Source of the DNA: Pseudoduganella umbonata
GTDB lineage: Bacteria; Pseudomonadota; Gammaproteobacteria; Burkholderiales; Burkholderiaceae_D
Assembly: GCF_014192225.1 (NCBI RefSeq)
Contig: NZ_JACHXS010000004.1
Location: 422,643-486,642, forward strand
Direction: 5' to 3'
DNA length: 64,000 nucleotides
In this document: positions 1-7,649 of the stretch, piece after piece
Layout of the letters: each line of letters begins with the position of its first letter
How positions within the stretch are numbered: position 1 is the stretch's first letter
Position numbers and translations under genes: made by a program
The notes under the pieces: generated by a model
Database searches by the model: none
Told to the model about the DNA's origin: nothing
What the model saw: the letters and a program-made list of their open reading frames with translations, nothing else

Positions 1-357
1 TCGCGCGAGGCCGCCGACGCAGGACTCGACCTGGCCGTGTACGGCTCGGTGGCCCTGGCCGCTATCACGGGGCAGCGCTATGTGACGCCGGCTTCGGACA
101 TCGACCTGCTGCTGCGTCCCCTGGACCGCGAGCAGCTGGCGGCCGGCCTGGCGCTGGTGGCCCGGCATGCGGCGCTGCTGCCGCTCGACGGCGAAGTGGT
201 GTTTCCCGATGGGCGCGCAGTGGCATGGAAGGAGCTGCGCATGGTGCTCGACACCACGCCAGGCACGCGCGTGCTGGCGAAAAGCCTGGAGCGCGTGGCA
301 CTGGCGGTACCGGACGACCTGCTGGCGACGCTGGAGGATGCGCCATGCCTGAGCTGA
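1..357 (+). CDS. mdcG: Malonate decarboxylase holo-ACP synthase, C-terminal part
   Basis: Phosphoribosyl-dephospho-CoA transferase that loads the 2'-(5''-triphosphoribosyl)-3'-dephospho-CoA prosthetic group onto the malonate decarboxylase acyl carrier protein. The frame is open from base 1, so the start lies outside the window; only about 118 C-terminal residues of a protein usually near 200 are present. The nucleotidyltransferase-like segment YGSVALAAITG...TPASDIDLLLRP, with its paired acidic residues, and a downstream LEGEVxFPDG-like strand fit MdcG. Its stop overlaps the mdcB start by 13 bases, and mdcB and mdcH follow on the same strand, which is the usual mdc order. Confidence 0.85.
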   Translation, partial: SREAADAGLDLAVYGSVALAAITGQRYVTPASDIDLLLRPLDREQLAAGLALVARHAALLPLDGEVVFPDGRAVAWKELRMVLDTTPGTRVLAKSLERVALAVPDDLLATLEDAPCLS

Positions 358-1262
358 ACGGGGCGCTGCTGCTCCCTGCCCGCATGCCGCCGGCCTTCGG
401 CGTTGCCACGGACCGCGCGTTTTGCCAATGGGTGGCGCGCCTGGCCGTGCGCAGCCTGTATGCGGAACTGGCCCTGTATCCGAAGCCCGGCCTGGTCTCG
501 CTGGTCGACAACGGCAGCCACGAGGACATGACGGCAGCCACCTTCGTGCGCAGCCTGTTCGCGCTGCGCCGCTATTTTCTGCGCATCGCCGAAGCGGGCA
601 TCGCCGATGCGCCCTTCCATGAACTGAAACGCCTGGGCATCGAGGCCGAGGCGCGCATGCTGCGCGCCACCGGCGGGATCAACACCCACCGCGGCGCCAT
701 CTTCTGCCTCGGCCTGCTGTGCGCCGCCATCGGGCGTTGCCGGGCGAGCGGCAATGCGCTGGCACCGGCCGCGATCCAGGGCGCGCTGCTGCGGCACTGG
801 GGCCCGGCACTGGGGGCCCACAGCGCCGACCTGGCCACACCCTCGCATGGCACGGCGGCACTGCTGCGCTATGCCGCCAGCGGCGCACGCGAGGAAGGCG
901 CGCGCGGCTTTCCTTCCGTGTTTGCCGTCGGCCTGCCCGCCTTGCGCCGGACGCTGGCCGCCGGCCGCGGCACGCGGTGCGCGCGGGTCGATGCGCTGTT
1001 TGCCCTGATGGCGCATGTCAGCGACACCAACGTCTATCATCGCGGCGGTCCGGACGGCGCGCTGGCGGTGCGGCGCCAGGCGCGCGCCTTCGTCGCCCGT
1101 GGCGGCACCGCCGCGCCGGACTGGGAAGCGCGCGCACTGGCGTGCCATCGCAGCTTCGTCGCCTCGCGCTTGTCGCCCGGCGGCGCGGCCGACCTGCTCG
1201 GCGCCGTCTGCTTCGTGCATGAGGCCTGCATGACCCAGGCGGCCCGCGGCGGGTACGACTGA
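345..1262 (+). CDS. mdcB: Triphosphoribosyl-dephospho-CoA synthase
   Basis: Cytoplasmic CitG/MdcB-family enzyme making the malonate decarboxylase prosthetic group precursor from ATP and dephospho-CoA. The ATG at 345 sits inside the end of mdcG, so translation is coupled; this gives 305 residues, normal for the family. Visible family signatures are YPKPGLVSLVDNGSHEDM near the start and the GGINTHRGAIFCLGLL segment (conserved Asn-Thr-His-Arg/Lys-Gly). A late DTNVYHRGG motif is also typical. The reading frame is open further upstream, but an earlier start would run deep into mdcG. It ends one base before mdcH. Confidence 0.92.
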   Translation: MPELNGALLLPARMPPAFGVATDRAFCQWVARLAVRSLYAELALYPKPGLVSLVDNGSHEDMTAATFVRSLFALRRYFLRIAEAGIADAPFHELKRLGIEAEARMLRATGGINTHRGAIFCLGLLCAAIGRCRASGNALAPAAIQGALLRHWGPALGAHSADLATPSHGTAALLRYAASGAREEGARGFPSVFAVGLPALRRTLAAGRGTRCARVDALFALMAHVSDTNVYHRGGPDGALAVRRQARAFVARGGTAAPDWEARALACHRSFVASRLSPGGAADLLGAVCFVHEACMTQAARGGYD

Positions 1263-1263
1263 C

Positions 1264-2193
1264 ATGGCGACGGGGCTCGTCGTGCTGTGTCCGGGCCAGG
1301 GCGCCCAGCACCCCGCCATGTTCGACATGGCACGCACCGATCCCGCCGCCGGCCGCCTGCTCGACGCATGGTTCGGCGACCCGTTGCTGGCCGAACCGCT
1401 GCAGGCGGCCGTCGAGGGTAGCGCGCGTTTCGCCAACCGGATCGCGCAGCCGTCGATCGTCGCCGCGACGCTGGCGATGTGGACGGCGCTCGCCGATTCG
1501 CTGCCACAGCCGGCGCTGGTCGCCGGCTACAGCATCGGCGAGCTGTCGGCCCATGCCGTCGCGGGCGCGCTGGCGCCCACCGCTGCCGTGCAACTGGCGC
1601 TCGAGCGTGCAACGTTGATGGATGCATGCGTGTCGAACGGCGTGCCCCAGGCCATGGTGGCACTCTCCGCCATGCCCGACGGCAGTACCGCCGCCCTCTT
1701 GCAGCGCTTTGGCTTTCATGCCGCCATCGTCACCGGCGAAGACACGCTGGTGGCCGGCGGCCCCGCCGCGCAACGCGACGCCCTGGCCGAGGCGGCCGTG
1801 GCGGCCGGCGGCCGGGCTACCGTGCTGCCGGTCGAAGTGGCGTCGCACACGCCACTGCTGGCGGGCGCCGTCGCGCCATTCGCCGCGCTGCTGGCACGCC
1901 AGTACTGGAGCACACCCGCCTTCCCTGTTCTGTCCGGCATTTGCGCCGAACCGGCATGGGACGCCACGCGCGCCGTGGGCGACCTGTCGCGCCAGATCGC
2001 CGAACCGATCCGCTGGCAGGACTGCATGGACGCCTGCGCGGAAGCCGGCGCCACCGTCGCGCTGGAACTGGGCCCGGGCGCCGCGCTGTCGCGCATGTTG
2101 CAGGCCCGCCACCCCGGCATCGCCTGCCGCTCCGTCACGGAGTTTCGTTCCCTGGACGGGATACGCAGCTGGCTGGGGAGACAGCTCGACTAG
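1264..2193 (+). CDS. mdcH: Malonate decarboxylase epsilon subunit (malonyl-CoA:ACP transacylase)
   Basis: Transfers malonyl from malonyl-CoA to the decarboxylase ACP, priming the enzyme. 309 residues with the FabD-like fold: GQGAQ at residues 11-15 (oxyanion region), nucleophile Ser90 in GYSIGE, and catalytic His195 in VEVASHTPLL. The start codon follows the mdcB stop after one base (TGACATG), so it is translationally coupled. It is the last visible gene of the operon. A general fabD is the alternative, but position after mdcG-mdcB makes MdcH very likely. Confidence 0.92.
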   Translation: MATGLVVLCPGQGAQHPAMFDMARTDPAAGRLLDAWFGDPLLAEPLQAAVEGSARFANRIAQPSIVAATLAMWTALADSLPQPALVAGYSIGELSAHAVAGALAPTAAVQLALERATLMDACVSNGVPQAMVALSAMPDGSTAALLQRFGFHAAIVTGEDTLVAGGPAAQRDALAEAAVAAGGRATVLPVEVASHTPLLAGAVAPFAALLARQYWSTPAFPVLSGICAEPAWDATRAVGDLSRQIAEPIRWQDCMDACAEAGATVALELGPGAALSRMLQARHPGIACRSVTEFRSLDGIRSWLGRQLD

Positions 2194-2226
2194 CATTCAC
2201 GATCGGTATATCTGGTATTGCATTTG

Positions 2227-2246
2227 AGAATTGGAATTCCGGGTGG
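2227..2246 (-). promoter_or_regulatory. Operator-like sequence similar to the island's AGAA sites
   Basis: The + strand 20-mer here matches 15 of 20 positions of the operator-like site at 49268-49287 and precedes an AT-rich TATATA at 2252-2257 and the small ORF at 2316. It is far from the catabolic island, so this could be chance similarity around a GAATTC core. Confidence 0.2.
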
Positions 2247-2315
2247 CTCGCCTATATAACGGTAGCATCGGGTCGCGTTGCGATCCCCACTGCAATCGTT
2301 ATCCGGGAGTCCATC

Positions 2316-2456
2316 ATGAAACACGTTATCGCTGCCACCGTCCGCACGCTGCTGTCCGCGGCCCAGGCGCGCGCCATGCTGGCACTGCGCAAGCAGGCCG
2401 AAATCGCCCAACCTCGCCAGCTGGATTACCGGCTCAATGCCGGCGGGTGGAACTGA
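2316..2456 (+). CDS. Small hypothetical protein (46 aa)
   Basis: Function not recognised. The ATG is preceded by GGGAG at a good Shine-Dalgarno distance, and a TATATA box lies about 60 bases upstream, so expression is plausible. The product is basic and Ala/Leu/Arg-rich (begins MKHVIAATVRTLLSAAQARA), with an amphipathic-looking helix and no signal peptide or cysteine. It sits alone between mdcH and a pseudogene. It could be a true small protein or a chance ORF; codon use is like its neighbours. Confidence 0.4.
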   Translation: MKHVIAATVRTLLSAAQARAMLALRKQAEIAQPRQLDYRLNAGGWN

Positions 2457-2553
2457 GCGGGAAAACTTTTCCAGTTGCACGCTGATGGCCGCCATGGCAT
2501 TGCGGCCCGCTTTCCGCGCGTGCCTGAGGTCAGCCCACAAGGTCTGTAACACA

Positions 2554-2568
2554 CGTTGCAGGCCTTTT
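2554..2568 (-). repeat. Copy of one arm of the tRNA-Val terminator
   Basis: Fifteen bases, CGTTGCAGGCCTTTT, are identical to 2838-2852, which is one complete arm plus T-run of the terminator next to tRNA-Val. The matching other arm is missing here. Together with the decayed gene between the two copies it suggests a past duplication or insertion beside the tRNA. Confidence 0.5.
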
Positions 2569-2602
2569 ATGTTTGTCGAATCGCAGATCCGTCCCGCCAT
2601 GC

Positions 2603-2780
2603 GTGCGATCCGACACAAAGCCGAGGGAGCTGGATGAAGAGGACCGTCAGCTTCTTCAAGACCTGGGCGAAATGATCGAACAGGAAATCAAGTCGATCCA
2701 GCTGGCAACGCTGGATCCAGGCTGCGGACAATGCCATGTACGCAGATAAGAAAGAACAGGCGATCCGCGTGGATCATTGA
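2603..2780 (+). pseudogene. Remnant of a GAF-GGDEF diguanylate cyclase
   Basis: Two pieces of a familiar protein sit in different frames. From about 2612 the frame reads DTKPRELDEEDRQLLQDLGE and on through MIEQEI to LATLD, the end of a GAF domain leading into a GGDEF domain (normally followed by DDLTGL). From 2721 another frame reads AADNAMYADKKEQAIRVDH and a stop at 2778-2780, the last strand and helix of a GGDEF domain. The catalytic middle, roughly 150 codons, is deleted at about 2715-2721, and the GAF start is also gone. It cannot make an active enzyme. It lies just downstream of the tRNA-Val terminator. Confidence 0.75.
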
Positions 2781-2817
2781 TCGTCCCAAGACGCGGCATG
2801 CCCCGCACCCATCACGC

Positions 2818-2852
2818 AAAAAAGGCCCGCAACGCAACGTTGCAGGCCTTTT
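2818..2852 (-). terminator. Intrinsic terminator after tRNA-Val
   Basis: Stem GGCC/C bulge/GCAACG, loop CAA, then CGTTGC/A bulge/GGCC, flanked by six A on one side and TTTT on the other. On the minus strand it falls 17 bases after the tRNA-Val 3' end and is followed by a T-run; the A/T flanks could let it act on both strands. Confidence 0.85.
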
Positions 2853-2868
2853 CTATTACTACGAATCC

Positions 2869-2943
2869 TGGTGGGAAGTGCAAGTTTCGAACTTGCGACC
2901 CCTGCAGTGTGAATGCAGTGCTCTACCCCTGAGCTAACCTCCC
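2869..2943 (-). tRNA. tRNA-Val (anticodon CAC)
   Basis: The minus strand folds as a full cloverleaf of 75 nt including encoded CCA. The acceptor stem GGGAGGT pairs with ACTTCCC (one G-T). The D arm contains TTAGCTCAGGGGTAGAGCA, and the T arm has the loop TTCGAAA. The anticodon stem CTGCA/TGCAG encloses loop TTCACAC, giving anticodon CAC at 2909-2911, which reads GTG valine codons, frequent in this genome. A terminator follows at 2818-2852. Confidence 0.95.
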
Positions 2944-3155
2944 TGAAAGAGGCATGATTGTAGTGACCCTCTTGCGTACCGTCAAGACCCTTTTCGCTGG
3001 TATGACATCCCGATGGTGTTGCGCACAAGCAAAATATCGGATGGCAAATGTGTCGGGTGCTCTATAATTTCGTTACACGCGCATCAGCCCGTGTTTTTCG
3101 GACTGTCGCCGCCTTGGTGGCAGGTGGCGGAGAAGACGGCAACCGCAGGGACGTC

Positions 3156-5087
3156 ATGACCAGAAGAGCCAGCTTTTCACGCGCAGGACTTGTCGCAGCG
3201 ATCGTGGGTGCGGCGCCAGCCTACGCCATGGAGTCGGATGGCAACCGCTTCGCCGACATGTCGCTCGAACAGCTCAGCGATGTCGTCGTCACATCCGTGT
3301 CGCGGCAGGAGGAACGGCTCAGCAATACAGCGGCCTCCGTCTTCATCATCAGCGGTGGCGACATCCGGCGCAGCGGCGCGCAGTCGCTGCCGGAGGCGCT
3401 GCGGCTGGCGCCCAACCTTCAGGTGGCCCAGGTCGATGCGCGCAACTGGGCCGTCACCGCGCGCGGCTTCAATACCCCGTTCGAGAACAAACTGCTGGTG
3501 CTGATCGACGGCCGCAGCATCTACAGCCCGCTGTTCTCCGGCGTGTTCTGGGATGCCCAGGACGTGGTGATGGAAGACATCGAACGCATCGAAGTGATCA
3601 GCGGGCCCGGTGCCACGATCTGGGGTGCGAATGCGGTCAACGGTGTCATCAACGTCATCACGCGTTCGTCGGCGGACACCCAGGGCGGGCAATTTTCCGC
3701 CGCCGGCGGCGAGCACGACAAGCACGCCTCGCTGCGCTATGGCGGCACGCTGGCCAACGGCGGCACCTATCGCGTGTACGGAAAATACCGGCAGCTGAAC
3801 AATACCTTTACTGAAACCGGACTCGATACCAATACGGGCATGCACCGCAGCCAGGCGGGCTTTCGTGCCGACTGGCGCCTGCACGACAGCGTGGTGACCG
3901 TGTCCGGCGACGCCTACCAGGGCAAGCTGGGCCAGGCATTCGCCCTGCCTGTGCAGATCTCGGGCGGCAACCTGCTGGGCCGGGTGACACGCAAGCTGTC
4001 GCCCGACGCCAACCTGCGCCTGCAGGTCATCGTCGATCACACCGAGCGCGACCAGCCGGGAGCCTTCGTCGAGCGCCTGTCCACGCTGGACCTGGAGGCC
4101 CAGCACGACGTGCGCCTCGGCGAGCGCAATCTGCTGACATGGGGCGGCGGTTTCCGCCAGAGCTGGGACAGGGTGGCGAATTCGCAGGGACTCGGCTTCC
4201 TGCCCGGCGACCTGAACCTGCGCTGGTCGAACCTGTTCGTGCAGGATGAATACGCCGTGACGCCGTCGCTGAAACTGACCGCCGGCGCAAAGGTCGAGCA
4301 CAACATCTACACGGGCGCCGAATACCTGCCCAGCCTGCGCCTGGCGTGGACGCCGGGCCTCGACCAGCTGGTCTGGAGCAGCGTGGCCCGCACCGTGCGC
4401 GCGCCGTCGCGCTTCGACCGCGACCTGCATTCGCCGAGCGCACCGATGAATGCCGGCGGGCGTATGGTCCATGTGATTGGCGGCGGTCCGGACTTCCAGT
4501 CCGAGGTAGCCCGCGTCATCGAACTGGGCTACCGCGCGCAACCCGTTGCCACGCTCTCCTGGTCGGCGACGGCGTTCTACAGCCGCTACGACAGGTTGCG
4601 CACCCTCGAGCCGCAAACCGGTCCAGCGGCGACGTCGCTGCTCGCGTTCGAGAACCGGAGCGAAGGCACCACGCGGGGCATCGAAATGTGGGGCCAATGG
4701 CAGGCCACGCCGACCTGGCGGATCAATGCCGGCCTGGTGCTGCAGCGCGTGCGCACCACCCTGCTGCCGGGCAGCCAGGACGCCAGCGCCAGCAGCGGTC
4801 TGTCCACCAACGACCCGAAGCGCAACTGGCTGCTGCGCACCTCGCACGACCTGACCGACGACAGCGCGCTGGACCTGACGCTGCGCTACGTGGGAGCGCT
4901 GCCGGCTCCGGCCGTGCCATCGTATTACGAGCTCGATGGCCAATGGACGTGGAGCCCGCGCCCGAACATCGACGTGGCGCTGGTCGGGCGCAACCTGCTG
5001 CATCGTTCCCACCCCGAATTTGCCGCGTATCCAGGGCGAAGCGTGTTCAGCCGCAGCGTGCTGCTGAAGCTGGCGATGCGTTTCTGA
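3156..5087 (+). CDS. TonB-dependent outer membrane receptor
   Basis: Energy-dependent outer-membrane importer, substrate unknown. The ATG at 3156 gives 643 residues with a plain signal peptide (MTRRASFSRAGLVAAIVGAA...AYA). The plug follows: SLEQLSDVVVTSVSRQEE, ISGGDIRRSGAQSLPEALRL and VITRGF-like ARGF, then ISGPGATIWGANAVNGVINV. The barrel ends with a terminal Phe (LLKLAMRF), the usual BamA signal. An upstream in-frame start at 3048 would add 36 residues before the signal peptide and is less likely. The short linker and size resemble small siderophore or vitamin receptors, but no neighbour identifies a ligand. It converges with the hydrolase gene at 5241. Confidence 0.85.
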   Translation: MTRRASFSRAGLVAAIVGAAPAYAMESDGNRFADMSLEQLSDVVVTSVSRQEERLSNTAASVFIISGGDIRRSGAQSLPEALRLAPNLQVAQVDARNWAVTARGFNTPFENKLLVLIDGRSIYSPLFSGVFWDAQDVVMEDIERIEVISGPGATIWGANAVNGVINVITRSSADTQGGQFSAAGGEHDKHASLRYGGTLANGGTYRVYGKYRQLNNTFTETGLDTNTGMHRSQAGFRADWRLHDSVVTVSGDAYQGKLGQAFALPVQISGGNLLGRVTRKLSPDANLRLQVIVDHTERDQPGAFVERLSTLDLEAQHDVRLGERNLLTWGGGFRQSWDRVANSQGLGFLPGDLNLRWSNLFVQDEYAVTPSLKLTAGAKVEHNIYTGAEYLPSLRLAWTPGLDQLVWSSVARTVRAPSRFDRDLHSPSAPMNAGGRMVHVIGGGPDFQSEVARVIELGYRAQPVATLSWSATAFYSRYDRLRTLEPQTGPAATSLLAFENRSEGTTRGIEMWGQWQATPTWRINAGLVLQRVRTTLLPGSQDASASSGLSTNDPKRNWLLRTSHDLTDDSALDLTLRYVGALPAPAVPSYYELDGQWTWSPRPNIDVALVGRNLLHRSHPEFAAYPGRSVFSRSVLLKLAMRF

Positions 5088-5240
5088 ACGTGACGACCAT
5101 TATCGGACGGTGTGGCCGCGGATGCATCAGGACCGTGCTGCTGTACGGTCAAGGCGGCCTATAAGCAGGCGTCGGAGCAGGCGGCAGGAACCGGGCGCGG
5201 GTACCGCGCACTTACGAGGGATCGGGGATCGGGCAGGGTC

Positions 5241-6080
5241 TCAATGCTGCAATTCGATGAACGCGGCGATCTCTTCCAGCGCGAACGTGCAGACGCAGTC
5301 GGCGCGGCCGCCCGGTTCTTCGAGCGGCGGCGGCGGCAGGCGTTTCACCGCCGTGGGAATGCCGGCGCCGATCAGCCGGGCGCCGTATTGTTCGGCTTCG
5401 TCCCGAAGGGGATCGTCGTCCGCCGACAGGATCAGCGCCGGCGGCAGGTTCTTCAGCCGCGACGACTGCAGCGGCGACGCATACGGGTGCGTGCGGTCGG
5501 CGGCGTTCGGCAGGTAGGCGCGGTAGCCTTCCGCGCAGGTACGGGCAACGTCGTCGACGACGGCGGCCTTGTCCACGCAGGCCGGCATCGTGCGCATCGA
5601 ACAGGTGGACAGGCCCGGGTCGAGCATCGGCATGATCAGCACCTGGCCGGCCAGCGCCGGTCCGCCACGGTCGCGCGCTACCAGCGACACCACCGCGGCC
5701 AGGTTGGCCCCCGCCTCGATGCCGGCCACGATGAGCCGCTTGCCGTTCCACGCCAGCTTCGCCTTGTTCTTCTTTGCCCACAGCAGTATCGCGTGGGCAT
5801 CCTCCACCGCGGCGGGGAACGGTTGCTGGCAGGCCAGCGTGTAGCCGGCGGACAGCGCCACCTGCCCGGGATCGGTGCCGACCAGCTGGCGCAGGAATTC
5901 GTCGGCTTCCGCGACCGAGCCGCCGACGAAGCCGCCGCCATGGAAGAACACCACCAGCGTGTCGCGCTTTCCCGCCGCCGGGCCGGCCATGTGGAGCCGG
6001 GCCGGCAGCGGACCGGCCGCGCCGGTTACTTCCACGTCGCGCGATACCGCTTCGCCTGCATTGATCGATCGTTCGTTCAT
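5241..6080 (-). CDS. HSL-family alpha/beta hydrolase-like protein with Glu at the nucleophile position
   Basis: Hormone-sensitive-lipase-type (family IV) fold, 279 residues from the ATG at 6080, chosen for the GAGGGA Shine-Dalgarno eight bases upstream; a longer frame to 6161 exists. The oxyanion-hole motif HGGGF is at 47-51 and the Asp of DPLRDEA is at 223. However, the nucleophile elbow reads GIEAGANLAA (120-129), with Glu122 where Ser is expected, and the stretch where the catalytic His should be (about 250-258) is PPPPLEEPG with no His. Classic esterase chemistry is therefore unlikely; a non-hydrolytic or divergent role is inferred. It lies downstream of the efflux operon on the same strand, 149 bases after the outer-membrane-factor stop. 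Confidence 0.75.
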   Translation of the reverse strand: MNERSINAGEAVSRDVEVTGAAGPLPARLHMAGPAAGKRDTLVVFFHGGGFVGGSVAEADEFLRQLVGTDPGQVALSAGYTLACQQPFPAAVEDAHAILLWAKKNKAKLAWNGKRLIVAGIEAGANLAAVVSLVARDRGGPALAGQVLIMPMLDPGLSTCSMRTMPACVDKAAVVDDVARTCAEGYRAYLPNAADRTHPYASPLQSSRLKNLPPALILSADDDPLRDEAEQYGARLIGAGIPTAVKRLPPPPLEEPGGRADCVCTFALEEIAAFIELQH

Positions 6081-6149
6081 CTGCTCGTTCCCTCTATTCC
6101 AGATCCCGGCAAGCAACTGACGGGCATCATTCATCGCAAGCTGAAAACC

Positions 6150-6181
6150 GGTGTCCGACACCGCTTCGGGTGTCCGACACC
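6150..6181. repeat. Two GGTGTCCGACACC palindromes
   Basis: GGTGTCCGACACC occurs at 6150-6162 and 6169-6181, in the gap between the efflux operon end and the hydrolase. The same or centre-swapped 13-mer occurs four times at 45079-45185. It is a near-perfect palindrome found here only between genes. Confidence 0.8.
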
Positions 6182-6229
6182 AGCTGATCCGCCGTTACTG
6201 GGTACCAAGCCGCCGGCGGAGTGCGGGCT

Positions 6230-7648
6230 TTACTGCCAGCCGCCGCCCAGCACTTTATAGAGCGTCACCTGGTTGCTGGCCTTCGCCAGCCGCGCGCTGA
6301 TATACGTCTGCTGCGCCACGTACAGGTTGCGCTGCGAGACCAGCGCGTTCAGGTACGACTCCGCGCCCTTCTGGTAACGCTGCTCGTGGATCCGGTAGCT
6401 CTTGCCGGAAGCTTCCACCAGCGCCGCCTGCGATGCCACGCGCTCGTCCAGCGTGCCCCGCTGGGCCAGCGCGTCCGACACTTCGCGGAACGCCGACTGG
6501 ATCGCCTTTTCATACTGCGCCACGGCGATGTCGCGGTTGGCTTTCGCCAGGTCGAGGTTGGCCTGGTTGCGGCCGCCCGCGAAGATCGGCAGGTTCAGTT
6601 GCGGCATGAACGACCACGTGCCGGCGCCCGCCTTGAACAGGTTCGACAGGTCCGAACTCATCGCGCCGGCCGATGCCGTCAGCGAGATACTCGGGAAGAA
6701 CGCGGCCCGGGCCACGCCGATGTTGGCGTTGTTCGCCTGCAGCGTGCGCTCGGCAGCCAGCACGTCCGGCCGGCGCTGCAGCACGTCCGAAGGCAGGCCT
6801 GCCGGCAGGTCCGCCAGCTGGGTGACCGGTTGCAGCGTGCCCGGTTGTAGCGTGCCCGGCAGCAGCCCGGCAGGCACCGGCGCGCCGGCCAGCAAGGCCA
6901 GCGCGTTCTGGTCGGCCGCCACCTGGGCGGTGTACACGGCCACGTCGCTGCGCGCCGTTTCCACGCTGGTCTGCGCTTCGTACATGTCCAGGCCGGACGT
7001 GGCTCCTGCTTCGAAGCGGCGCTTGCTGAGCTCATAACTGATCTGCTGGCTCTTCAGCGTGTCCTGCGCCAGGCGCAGGCGCTCCTGGTCGGCCGCCAGC
7101 GTCAGCCAGGCGTTGGCCACTTCGGCCACCAGGCTGATCTGCTGCGAACGGCGCGCCTCTTCGGTGCCCAGGTATTGCTGCAGCGCCGCTTCGGACAGGT
7201 TTTTCACCCGGCCGAAGAAGTCCAGCTCGAAGGCCGGGATGCCCAGGCCTGCCGTGTACTGGCGCGTGATGTAGCCGTCGCCGGTGGCGGACAGGTTGTC
7301 CGGCACGCGCTGGGCCGTCTGGCCCACGCTGGCGTTCAGGCCCGGCACGCGGTCGGCGCGCCGCACGCCGTACTGGGCGCGCGCGGCTTCGATGTTGAGG
7401 ATCGACACGCGCAGGTCGCGGTTATTGGCCAGCGCCAGCTCGACCAGCTTTTCCAGCTGCTCGTCGGCGATGAAATCGCGCCAGGCGATATCGTGCGCCG
7501 CGTTGGCGCCGGCCTGCTCGGCCGGGCGGTACGCTTCGCCTTGCGGCCAGTCGGGTGCCACGGGCGCCGCGGGGCGTTCATACACGGGTGCCAGGCTGCA
7601 GCCGGACAGCAGTGCCGCCGCGGCCAGGGTCATCAAAGTCTTGTTCAT
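6230..7648 (-). CDS. RND efflux outer-membrane factor (OprM/NodT family lipoprotein)
   Basis: Trimeric outer-membrane channel of a tripartite drug pump. 472 residues from the ATG at 7648, which follows the RND gene stop after one base, so it is coupled. The lipobox LLSGC places the lipidated Cys at 17. Two OEP repeats of coiled-coil helices are evident (for example VELALANNRDLRVSILNIEAA, and RRPDVLAAERTLQANNANIGVARAAFFPSISLTA in pieces). It ends KVLGGGWQ, the usual family terminus. An upstream in-frame ATG would overlap the RND gene and precede a poor signal. Last gene of the three-gene pump operon. Confidence 0.93.
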   Translation of the reverse strand: MNKTLMTLAAAALLSGCSLAPVYERPAAPVAPDWPQGEAYRPAEQAGANAAHDIAWRDFIADEQLEKLVELALANNRDLRVSILNIEAARAQYGVRRADRVPGLNASVGQTAQRVPDNLSATGDGYITRQYTAGLGIPAFELDFFGRVKNLSEAALQQYLGTEEARRSQQISLVAEVANAWLTLAADQERLRLAQDTLKSQQISYELSKRRFEAGATSGLDMYEAQTSVETARSDVAVYTAQVAADQNALALLAGAPVPAGLLPGTLQPGTLQPVTQLADLPAGLPSDVLQRRPDVLAAERTLQANNANIGVARAAFFPSISLTASAGAMSSDLSNLFKAGAGTWSFMPQLNLPIFAGGRNQANLDLAKANRDIAVAQYEKAIQSAFREVSDALAQRGTLDERVASQAALVEASGKSYRIHEQRYQKGAESYLNALVSQRNLYVAQQTYISARLAKASNQVTLYKVLGGGWQ

Positions 7649-7649
7649 G

